Below are positions 27,348 through 32,850 of a stretch of 32,850 nucleotides of DNA, in pieces. The DNA lies in contig RGZA01000008.1 in the NCBI GenBank assembly GCA_010031785.1, positions 1 to 32,850 of the forward strand, written 5' to 3'. Position numbers and translations under genes: made by a program. This stretch comes from Alphaproteobacteria bacterium (lineage in GTDB: Bacteria; Pseudomonadota; Alphaproteobacteria; UBA9219; RGZA01). The notes under the pieces were generated by a model. The model was not told where the DNA came from and did not search any database. It worked only from the letters and a program-made list of their open reading frames with translations. Numbering within the stretch: the first letter of the stretch is position 1; every line of letters starts with the position of its first letter.

Positions 27348-28184
27348 ATGTCCCTTACTATTTTTCTTATTATTCTTGCTACCGCCCTTGTTCACGCGGT
27401 CTGGAATGCATTGTTAAAAAACAATGGAAATCCGTGGGATAATGTCACGGCGGTTTCCTATGCCACTGGCAGCATTTCTCTTGTTGCGCTGTTTTTTCTG
27501 CCGCTTCCAGACAGTGCAAGCTGGCCTTATCTACTTGCTTCGGGCGGTACGCAATTTTATTACCTTTATCTGTTATCCAAGGTTTACGAGAAAGGCGAAT
27601 ATGCGGTTGGTTATCCGCTGATGCGCGGATTATCGCTGCCTTTTGTTGCACTCTTTAGTTATCTCTTTTTACATGAAGTGCTGAGCCCATCGGAGATGCT
27701 TGGCCTTGCGGGGATTTCCGGCGGTATCCTGCTCATGGCTTTCTCTGCGCTTCATGATTTAACGGCATTTAAAAAACAGGCGGGCCTTGCACTGACCTGC
27801 GCGATGATGGTTGCCTATTATATGATGATGGATGGAACAGGTGCGCGGCTTTCCGGCAATTCTGCGTCCTACACTGTGTGGATTTATCTTTTACAGGCAA
27901 GCGGTGTGTTTATTTTCCGCACGCTGCGCAAGGATAAGGGCGTTATTCCAATCGGGCACTGGAACCCATGGATGGTCGCGGTGCTCTCGATCATTGTTTA
28001 TATTGTTCAATTATGGGCTGTTACCAAAGCCCCGATTGCGCTGGTGTCGGCCTTGCGCGAAAGCTCGGTCCTGTTTTCGGCATTGGTCGGGTTTATTATC
28101 TTAAGGGAAAAACCTAATCTTTTCCGTATCCTGAGTGTTATGGTGCTAACCGCCGGTATCATTGTCTTTCGCCTGCATTTTTAA
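27348..28184 (+). CDS. EamA/DMT-family transporter
   Basis: A 278-residue polytopic membrane protein of the drug/metabolite transporter superfamily, with about ten hydrophobic helices and two EamA repeats. The N-terminal ALVHAVWNALLKNNGNPW is typical of one DMT subgroup, as is YAVGYPLMRGLSLPFVALFSYLFLHEVLSPSEMLGLAGISGG at the end of the first repeat. The second repeat ends PIALVSALRESSVLFSALVGFIILREKPNLFRI. Such proteins export amino acids, nucleobases or drugs, and the substrate cannot be read from sequence. It is the second gene of the operon beginning at 26917 and so probably shares its CtrA-linked promoter. Confidence 0.9.
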   Translation: MSLTIFLIILATALVHAVWNALLKNNGNPWDNVTAVSYATGSISLVALFFLPLPDSASWPYLLASGGTQFYYLYLLSKVYEKGEYAVGYPLMRGLSLPFVALFSYLFLHEVLSPSEMLGLAGISGGILLMAFSALHDLTAFKKQAGLALTCAMMVAYYMMMDGTGARLSGNSASYTVWIYLLQASGVFIFRTLRKDKGVIPIGHWNPWMVAVLSIIVYIVQLWAVTKAPIALVSALRESSVLFSALVGFIILREKPNLFRILSVMVLTAGIIVFRLHF

Positions 28185-28244
28185 TCGCTTTAGAAAGTAT
28201 TTTAGCCCTGTACGCTAGGGGTTATTCGCCCTATTTTCCTGTTC

Positions 28245-29486
28245 ATGAACAGCTTGGGATTTAACAAAGAGCCAAAAGATACACGCGTTGTCGTTGCAAT
28301 GAGCGGCGGCGTGGATTCGTGTGTGGTTGCGGCGCTGTTAAAAGATCAGGGTTATGATGTGATCGGTATTACGTTGCAGCTTTATGATCATGGCGCTGCA
28401 ACGCAGGTGTGTGCGACACCGGACGGATCTAGCGCAGTCGCGGTTGCGCCGCAAGGCGCAGAGCAGTCGCGCAAGAGTAAAACCTGCTGTGCGGGCGCTG
28501 ACATCTATGATGCAAAAACCGTCGCGGCAAAAATCAATATCCCGCATTATGTACTCGATTATGAATCCGCGTTTCGCCAAAGCGTGATGGATGATTTTGC
28601 CGATAGTTATTTAAAAGGTGAAACGCCCATCCCCTGTGTGCGCTGTAATCAAAAAGTAAAATTTCATGATCTGTTGCAAGCCGCGCGCGATCTGGGCGCC
28701 GATTGCCTAGCGACTGGCCATTATGTGCAACGCATAGTAACAACAAACGGAAGCGAACTGCATCGCGCAGCAGACCCCGCGCGCGATCAAAGCTATTTCC
28801 TTTTTGCAACTACACAAGAACAGCTGGATTATCTGCGCTTTCCACTTGGGCATCTTACAACCAAGCAGGAAACACGCGCGCTTGCTGCGCATTACGGACT
28901 GATTGTTGCGGAAAAACCGGACAGTCAGGATATTTGTTTTGTGCCACAAGGCCGCTATGTCGATGTCGTTGCGAAAATGCGCCCCGGCGCGATTGAGCCC
29001 GGCGATATCGTGCTCGAAAATGGCACGGTAGTGGGCCAGCATAATGGCATCATTCATTACACGATTGGCCAACGCAAAGGGCTTAACCTGCAACAGCGCA
29101 GTGGTGAAAATCGTGAACCGCTTTTTGTCATTGGCCTTAGCGCTGCAAAAAAACAGGTCATCGTTGGCAACCATCATGCGCTTGCCGTATCGGCGATTGA
29201 TCTCAAAGAAACCAACTGGCTCATTGCGCCTTCTGCGGCAGCCATCATGGTGCGCTATCGCTCCTCGATGGAACCAACCGCCGCTACGATCACCACCGAT
29301 GAAACAGGCAAGGCCACCATTCATTTTATCGATCCACAATTTGGTGTCGCACCAGGCCAGGCGTGCGTTGTCTATGATGGCGCGCGCGTAATTGGCGGCG
29401 GTTGGATCGCCAAGACTCATGCCATGGCTAAACCTGCAACCATGCCCTTAACCGAGCAGCAAACCGGCGTTTTTGCCAGCGCTTAA
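28245..29486 (+). CDS. mnmA: tRNA-specific 2-thiouridylase MnmA
   Basis: Inserts sulfur at C2 of wobble uridine 34 in tRNA-Lys, -Glu and -Gln. The 413-residue protein has the PP-loop SGGVDS (20-25), the catalytic cysteine C134 in [11 protein letters not shown] and the persulfide cysteine C231 in [13 protein letters not shown]. It also has the GQRKGL motif. It is longer than most MnmA proteins (about 360-390), mainly because of an Ala/Gln-rich insertion at about 52-78 before [12 protein letters not shown]. The N-terminus [22 protein letters not shown] fits alphaproteobacterial forms. No obvious ribosome site precedes ATG 28245. It is the last core gene before the tRNA-Met locus. Confidence 0.96.
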   Translation: MNSLGFNKEPKDTRVVVAMSGGVDSCVVAALLKDQGYDVIGITLQLYDHGAATQVCATPDGSSAVAVAPQGAEQSRKSKTCCAGADIYDAKTVAAKINIPHYVLDYESAFRQSVMDDFADSYLKGETPIPCVRCNQKVKFHDLLQAARDLGADCLATGHYVQRIVTTNGSELHRAADPARDQSYFLFATTQEQLDYLRFPLGHLTTKQETRALAAHYGLIVAEKPDSQDICFVPQGRYVDVVAKMRPGAIEPGDIVLENGTVVGQHNGIIHYTIGQRKGLNLQQRSGENREPLFVIGLSAAKKQVIVGNHHALAVSAIDLKETNWLIAPSAAAIMVRYRSSMEPTAATITTDETGKATIHFIDPQFGVAPGQACVVYDGARVIGGGWIAKTHAMAKPATMPLTEQQTGVFASA

Positions 29487-29503
29487 CGCCCTGCTGCGCC
29501 CAC

Positions 29504-29532
29504 TTGACTCTTCCACCCCAAAACGCTTAAAA
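29504..29532 (+). promoter_or_regulatory. Possible promoter of tRNA-Met
   Basis: TTGACT at 29504-29509 is a near-consensus -35. A weak -10 (TAAAAC, 29528-29533, or TTAAAA, 29527-29532) follows after 17-18 bases and would start transcription about 12 bases before the tRNA. It lies just after the mnmA stop, so the tRNA may be transcribed independently. Confidence 0.45.
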
Positions 29533-29552
29533 CACGCCGTCTTTTCGAAGAT

Positions 29553-29627
29553 GGCAGCGTAGCTCAGTGGTAGAGCAGAGGAATCATAATCCTTTGGTCG
29601 GGGGTTCAAATCTCTCCGCTGCTACCA
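29553..29627 (+). tRNA. tRNA-Met (CAU), elongator type
   Basis: A 75-base cloverleaf. The acceptor stem is 29553-29559 with 29617-29623 (first pair G-T), the D stem 29562-29565/29573-29576, and the anticodon stem 29578-29582/29590-29594. The loop carries anticodon CAT at 29585-29587. The T stem is 29600-29604/29612-29616, the discriminator is A, and CCA is encoded at 29625-29627. The anticodon-stem sequence and acceptor G-T pair match alphaproteobacterial elongator tRNA-Met. tRNA-Ile2 (lysidine) also has CAT but is less similar. The T stem has two G-T pairs. The neighbouring integrase suggests that this 3' end is the island attachment site. Confidence 0.93.
29600..29627 (+). other. Probable island attachment site (att) in the tRNA-Met 3' end
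   Basis: P4-type integrases commonly recombine at the 3' end of tRNA genes, and one is encoded 174 bases downstream in the same direction. The T arm to CCA end is therefore the likely left attachment core. The matching right copy would lie beyond the window, so boundaries cannot be fixed here. Confidence 0.5.
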
Positions 29628-29660
29628 TTTCCTTTCCAGTAAAGTTCAGTGAGTTCCAGA

Positions 29661-29689
29661 AAGCCCAGTAAATACAATTTACTGGGCTT
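29661..29689. repeat. Perfect 13-bp hairpin between tRNA and integrase
   Basis: AAGCCCAGTAAAT (29661-29673) and ATTTACTGGGCTT (29677-29689) are perfect inverted copies with a 3-base loop (ACA). No T-run follows on either strand, so it is not a standard terminator. It could block read-through from the tRNA, or be an integrase or regulator site within the attachment region. Confidence 0.7.
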
Positions 29690-29738
29690 CTCGCTCGTTT
29701 ATAATCGCTCGGACAAATTCACTAGCGTCCGAAAGTTT

Positions 29739-29792
29739 TAGGGTCATGCGTAGGGTCATGAACGTTAAAACGCAGAGGGCTGCATGACCCTA
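29739..29792. promoter_or_regulatory. Three copies of TAGGGTCATG before the integrase gene
   Basis: The 10-mer TAGGGTCATG occurs at 29739-29748 and 29751-29760 as direct repeats with a 12-base period. It occurs again inverted at 29783-29792. Copies two and three share a 12-mer including a leading CG. They end eight bases before the integrase start. Likely roles are arm-type integrase sites or an operator for self-regulation of the integrase. Confidence 0.6.
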
Positions 29793-29800
29793 CGATTGAA

Positions 29801-31048
29801 ATGCCCAGAATTGCCAGACCACTAACTGACAGCAAATGCAAGAATGCCCTTTATCAGGCAAATGGTGCAGGCAGTATGCTTTTTGATGGTGGCGGGCTTT
29901 ACCTGCACCTTCTGCCCACAGGGGCTAAGATATGGCGCATGAAATACTACCGCCCCGATGGTCGCCCCGCCCGCCTATCCTTTGGGGCATACCCGCAAAT
30001 TAGCCTGCTACATGCACGCGCCATGCGCGAAAAGCACAGGGCAATTATTAGGGAAGGCAAAGACCCTGCATTTGAAATCAAACAAGGCATTGCCCGTGCC
30101 TCACTTCATGCCAGAAACACCTTTGAAAAAGTCGCACGGGAATGGTTTGAAAATAACAAGCCGGAATGGGTGGAGCGTCACGCGCAAAACATCATGAACC
30201 GCTTGGAAAAAGATATATTCCCCCAAATCGGGACATTACCCATTTCAAGAATTGATAGCCTGACAGTTCTTGAAACAATCAGGAAAATAGAAAAACGCGG
30301 CGCGAAGGATATTGCAAAGCGTATGGCGCAGTATTGTTGCCAGATATTCAATTATGCGATTGGTTGCGGTATTAACGGCATGACGCACAACCCCGCCCAA
30401 AACACTTCCGGACTTCTTGCAAAATACAAGAAAGAACACTTTAAGCGCATACCCATCAAAGATGTGCCTGAACTTTTGAATAAGCTTGAAAATCACGGCG
30501 GGCAACTCACTCCACAAACGCTGATTGCCGCAAAACTACTAATGCTGACACTGGTTCGCACAAGCGAACTTATTGAAGCAAAGTGGAATGAAATAAATTT
30601 TGAAACGGCGGAATGGACAATTTGCAGCGAACGCATGAAGGTAAAAGAACGCCCGCCTTTTGTTGTTCCACTTTCAAAGCAAGCGATTGCGCTATTTCAG
30701 GAACAAAAATTACGTGCCGGGAATTATGAATATGTCTTTCCTCATAATTCTGACCCAAAAGCGCACATGTCTAACTGCACAGTTCTGGCTGCACTATATC
30801 GGCTGGGCTACAAAGGAAAAATGACAGGTCATGGCTTTCGTAGTCTTGGGGTTGATGTACTTTCTTCTGTTTTAAAACACCCTAAAGACGTAGTGGACAA
30901 ATGCTTGGCGCACGGCGGAAAAAACAAGGTCATGAGCGCCTATTTTCGTGACCCCTATTTAGACCAACGCAAAGCATTGATGCAGGAATGGGCGGATTAT
31001 ATTGATGAAGCGGCAATAATAACCGTACCTTTAAAGGAAGCCGCATGA
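29801..31048 (+). CDS. P4-type tyrosine integrase of a tRNA-integrated island
   Basis: A 415-residue site-specific tyrosine recombinase. The N-terminal arm-binding domain (DUF4102 type) shows LFDGGGLYLHLLPTGAKIWRMKYYRPDGRPARLSFGAYP (about 28-64). A SAM-like core-binding domain (about 105-200) is followed by the catalytic domain with Arg253 (LVRTSELIEAKW), the HxxR box H344-G-F-R347, H371 in LAHGG and nucleophile Tyr381 in SAYFRDPYLDQRKALMQEW. All five positions are intact, so the enzyme is probably active. There is no clear ribosome site before ATG 29801, but the first residues fit the family. It lies just downstream of tRNA-Met, and its stop overlaps the next gene (ATGA). Confidence 0.95.
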   Translation: MPRIARPLTDSKCKNALYQANGAGSMLFDGGGLYLHLLPTGAKIWRMKYYRPDGRPARLSFGAYPQISLLHARAMREKHRAIIREGKDPAFEIKQGIARASLHARNTFEKVAREWFENNKPEWVERHAQNIMNRLEKDIFPQIGTLPISRIDSLTVLETIRKIEKRGAKDIAKRMAQYCCQIFNYAIGCGINGMTHNPAQNTSGLLAKYKKEHFKRIPIKDVPELLNKLENHGGQLTPQTLIAAKLLMLTLVRTSELIEAKWNEINFETAEWTICSERMKVKERPPFVVPLSKQAIALFQEQKLRAGNYEYVFPHNSDPKAHMSNCTVLAALYRLGYKGKMTGHGFRSLGVDVLSSVLKHPKDVVDKCLAHGGKNKVMSAYFRDPYLDQRKALMQEWADYIDEAAIITVPLKEAA

Positions 31049-31842
31049 GTATTGAACCAAATTGTAATCGTGCAGGGGGCATGTGGCTTCAGCCTTGGGC
31101 GGAAGGTGATAACTGGCTATTACAGCATGAGTTGTATTCAACCGATGAATGGCTAAAAATTAAATCCCAAATAGAACCTTTAGCCGAGCCTTTTGTATTT
31201 CGTGATGTAGTACCCGCACTAATGATAGTTGCAGGCAATTACTATTGTGCATGCATAACTAGAAATGCCGATAGAATAGTTGGGTTCAAATATCGTTCTT
31301 CAAAAAACCGCGCACGATTAAAAAAAGCATTTAATATCATTCAAAAAATAAAGGCTCTGATTTTTGAACAAAGACCACTAAACAGGAATGATTTAAGTAT
31401 TCTAAAAAAAGCCAACAACCTACTAACGCAGAGAAGTTTATTACTACAAGCTACAAAAGACAGCCCTTCAGGTTTTAAGAACATTGCCGAGTGGTTGGCA
31501 TCACATGGCAAACAAGAAATTAATATAGGTTCATGTTGGGAAGTTCTAAACGATATACAACACGTACTACTTCAGCACATGCAACGAACCTCACAGGGGG
31601 GCGCACCCAGTAAGCACGAAAGAAGTTCTGTTATTAAAGGGCTTATAGATATTTGGGTTGAATATACGGGCACTCAGCCAGCCGTCTTTACCAATCGTGA
31701 AACGGATGAACTTGGCGGACGTTTTGTTAACTTTGTATATGCCGTCTTAACCCCACTTGCGAAACAAACCCAAGATGTAACGGATATGATTGGAATGGTA
31801 TATGCAATCAAAAAAGAATGTCTGTTGATGCACAAAAAATGA
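31045..31842 (+). CDS. Hypothetical island-encoded protein
   Basis: A 265-residue protein of no recognised family. It is soluble, with no signal peptide or membrane segment, and has a mixed alpha/beta character. A basic helical stretch (KYRSSKNRARLKKAFNIIQKIK, about 91-112) and SQGGAPSKHERSSVIKGLIDIWVEYTG (about 188-214) stand out. The latter resembles segments seen in hypothetical proteins of integrated elements. The start overlaps the integrase stop by four bases (ATGA), so expression is coupled to the integrase. Base composition is visibly more AT-rich than the core genes to the left, in line with acquired DNA. A function cannot be assigned; roles in element maintenance or a cargo trait are equally open. 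Confidence 0.7.
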   Translation: MSIEPNCNRAGGMWLQPWAEGDNWLLQHELYSTDEWLKIKSQIEPLAEPFVFRDVVPALMIVAGNYYCACITRNADRIVGFKYRSSKNRARLKKAFNIIQKIKALIFEQRPLNRNDLSILKKANNLLTQRSLLLQATKDSPSGFKNIAEWLASHGKQEINIGSCWEVLNDIQHVLLQHMQRTSQGGAPSKHERSSVIKGLIDIWVEYTGTQPAVFTNRETDELGGRFVNFVYAVLTPLAKQTQDVTDMIGMVYAIKKECLLMHKK

Positions 31843-31916
31843 GGGGGTTCTACTCTGTGCGCTTTGAATTCAAATAGGTTTTAATAGCCCCAGTTGAACA
31901 AAAAAGGGGGCTTAAA

Positions 31917-32138
31917 ATGAATAAAACACCACGGCGCATGCTTCGTTTACCTGATGTAATAGCAAAAACGGGCTTAAAACGCAGTTCTATATACGCTTAT
32001 ATCAAAGAAGGAAAATTTCCTGCACCCACCTTGCTTGGTATACGCGCATGTGGGTGGCTTGAAGCTGAAGTGGATGCTTGGATTGAAGGGCGAATTCAAA
32101 CCCGAATGCACCCCCAACAAACTGGTGGCACAAGGTGA
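31917..32138 (+). CDS. AlpA-family helix-turn-helix regulator
   Basis: A 73-residue DNA-binding protein of the AlpA/MerR-like excisionase type. RMLRLPDVIAKTGLKRSSIYAYIKEGKFP (about 7-35) is the winged HTH, and the following LGIRACGWLEAEVDAWIEGRI matches the AlpA consensus (GxRAxGWxxxEVDxWI). AlpA-type proteins activate integrase genes or act as excisionases in P4-like elements. An AGGGGG ribosome site lies about eight bases before ATG 31917. The stop overlaps the next gene's GTG start (GTGA). Likely target sites are the TAGGGTCATG repeats before the integrase, which is inference. Confidence 0.88.
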   Translation: MNKTPRRMLRLPDVIAKTGLKRSSIYAYIKEGKFPAPTLLGIRACGWLEAEVDAWIEGRIQTRMHPQQTGGTR

Positions 32139-32791
32139 GTAAAGGCAACCACTGGATGCCCATGTTTTGGGGCGATTATTTTCTTGATACCACACATCTC
32201 ACAACTGAAGAGCATGGGGCTTACCTGTTATTAATCGCCCGCTATTGGTCTGACCAGAAGCCGCTAAAGGATGATGATAACTTTCTAAGAATGATTACAA
32301 AAACATCGCCCAAGGCGTGGAAAAGACTATCGCCGATAATAAAGGCCTTCTTTATTTGTAAAGATGGAATGCTTCACCATAAAAGAATAGATGCTGAAAT
32401 CATAAAGCTTCAAGCACGACAAAAAAGGGGACATACAGGCGGAGTTTCAAAGGCAGAAAATATAAGAAAATCAAGAATTGACCACTACAATAAGCACGTA
32501 ACAAGCAAACAAGAAGCAAATGCTAGCGACCAACAATCCATAACCACATCCACAACTACATCTACAAATATAACCCCTATATCCCCTTTATCACCCACAA
32601 CTGTGAATGAATTTGGCCTGACAACTCACATAATCGACTGTGCTAGAGAACACGCCCCCGGATGGGACATCAATTATTTAATCAATCAATGGAGCAACTG
32701 GCAGTCCAAGCAAGAAGTGCCTGCAAGAGATAAGAATATGTCCTTTCTTGCTTACGTTAAGCGTTACACAAAAGGAAAACCGCCACATTAA
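32135..32791 (+). CDS. DUF1376-domain protein (phage/element replication-associated)
   Basis: A 218-residue protein starting with a DUF1376 (YdaU-like) domain: WMPMFWGDYFLDTTHLTTEEHGAYLLLIARYW (about 7-38) followed by LRMITKTSPKAWKRLSPIIKAFF. The middle is basic and rich in Ser/Thr/Gln (about 100-150) and probably disordered. The C-terminal DINYLINQWSNWQSK and NMSFLAYVKRYTKGKPP resemble the ends of phage replication-initiation proteins. The start is GTG 32135, overlapping the AlpA stop by four bases; translation is probably coupled. Such genes sit in the replication module of prophages and islands. The biochemical function of DUF1376 is not established. Confidence 0.85.
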   Translation: MSKGNHWMPMFWGDYFLDTTHLTTEEHGAYLLLIARYWSDQKPLKDDDNFLRMITKTSPKAWKRLSPIIKAFFICKDGMLHHKRIDAEIIKLQARQKRGHTGGVSKAENIRKSRIDHYNKHVTSKQEANASDQQSITTSTTTSTNITPISPLSPTTVNEFGLTTHIIDCAREHAPGWDINYLINQWSNWQSKQEVPARDKNMSFLAYVKRYTKGKPPH

Positions 32792-32825
32792 TGTTGGTGG
32801 TAGGGGGTAGCAGTAAGAGACGCAC

Positions 32826-32850
32826 ATGACAAAAAATCATATATTGGGCG
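32826..32850 (+). CDS. Possible start of a further island gene (truncated by window end)
   Basis: An ATG at 32826 opens a frame (MTKNHILG) that runs off the window after eight codons. It follows the DUF1376 gene by 34 bases on the same strand, as expected in a replication module. No ribosome site stands out, and the sequence is too short to assign a product. Confidence 0.3.

Noticed and set aside
28707-29420. 237-residue reverse frame opposite mnmA
   Set aside because: mnmA is unambiguous on the plus strand, and the reverse frame has no family features and no ribosome site.
29661-29689. Rho-independent terminator call for the hairpin after tRNA-Met
   Set aside because: No T-run follows the stem on either strand, so it is listed as a repeat instead.

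Overview
The window looks like a chromosomal piece of an alphaproteobacterium of moderate GC content, closed on its right side by the start of an integrated element. The alphaproteobacterial reading rests on several genes: a SciP-type (DUF1153) CtrA co-regulator, a METTL20-like lysine methyltransferase with the PFWSFAWPGGQALARY block, a Mg-type HemB, the GCS2-type glutamate-cysteine ligase, a hisZ-purA neighbourhood and an alphaproteobacterial elongator tRNA-Met. Two perfect CtrA boxes (TTAA-N7-TTAAC) lie in front of genes of unknown function, so a CtrA cell-cycle circuit is probably active. The genus cannot be named from this sequence.

Layout. Positions 1-3003 (minus strand) hold a four-gene cluster: an HpcH/HpaI-type aldolase, a short-chain dehydrogenase, a 3-dehydroquinate-synthase-fold cyclase and the N-terminus of a ThDP-dependent enzyme. 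It looks like a dedicated route to or from an unusual keto-sugar or cyclitol, and a divergent FkbM methyltransferase sits beside it. Positions 3984-6121 carry rsmE and gshA. Positions 6111-7316 carry a two-gene iron uptake unit (cupredoxin plus FTR1 permease) with a good sigma70 promoter. gyrB and a CCA-adding enzyme follow, then a 416-bp regulatory spacer and sciP with a strong terminator. Next come a METTL20-like methyltransferase with ubiA, and a cysE-cysK operon for cysteine synthesis.

Positions 15185-18787 hold poorly characterised genes. These are a CtrA-box-preceded secreted protein, a small membrane protein, and a large tail-anchored protein-kinase-fold protein that lacks key catalytic residues. 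purA, hisZ and hemB follow. They are separated by two copies of a striking palindromic element built from 7-bp CTAG-containing units, and each copy fills its intergenic space from edge to edge. Positions 22488-28184 carry a translationally coupled glycosyltransferase/PIG-L deacetylase pair, two alpha/beta hydrolases (one secreted), a CtrA-box-preceded membrane protein and an EamA transporter. mnmA and a tRNA-Met(CAU) end the core.

Right end. Directly after the tRNA comes a P4-type tyrosine integrase preceded by three copies of a 10-bp repeat. It is followed by an unknown gene, an AlpA-type regulator and a DUF1376 protein. This is the left end of a tRNA-integrated island or prophage that runs out of the window.

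The core is very compact. Four convergent gene pairs abut or overlap at their stop codons, which leaves no room for conventional terminators. The most unusual signals are the CTAG-heptad palindromes, the pseudokinase with its membrane partner, the four-gene cyclase/ThDP cluster and the CtrA boxes on uncharacterised genes.
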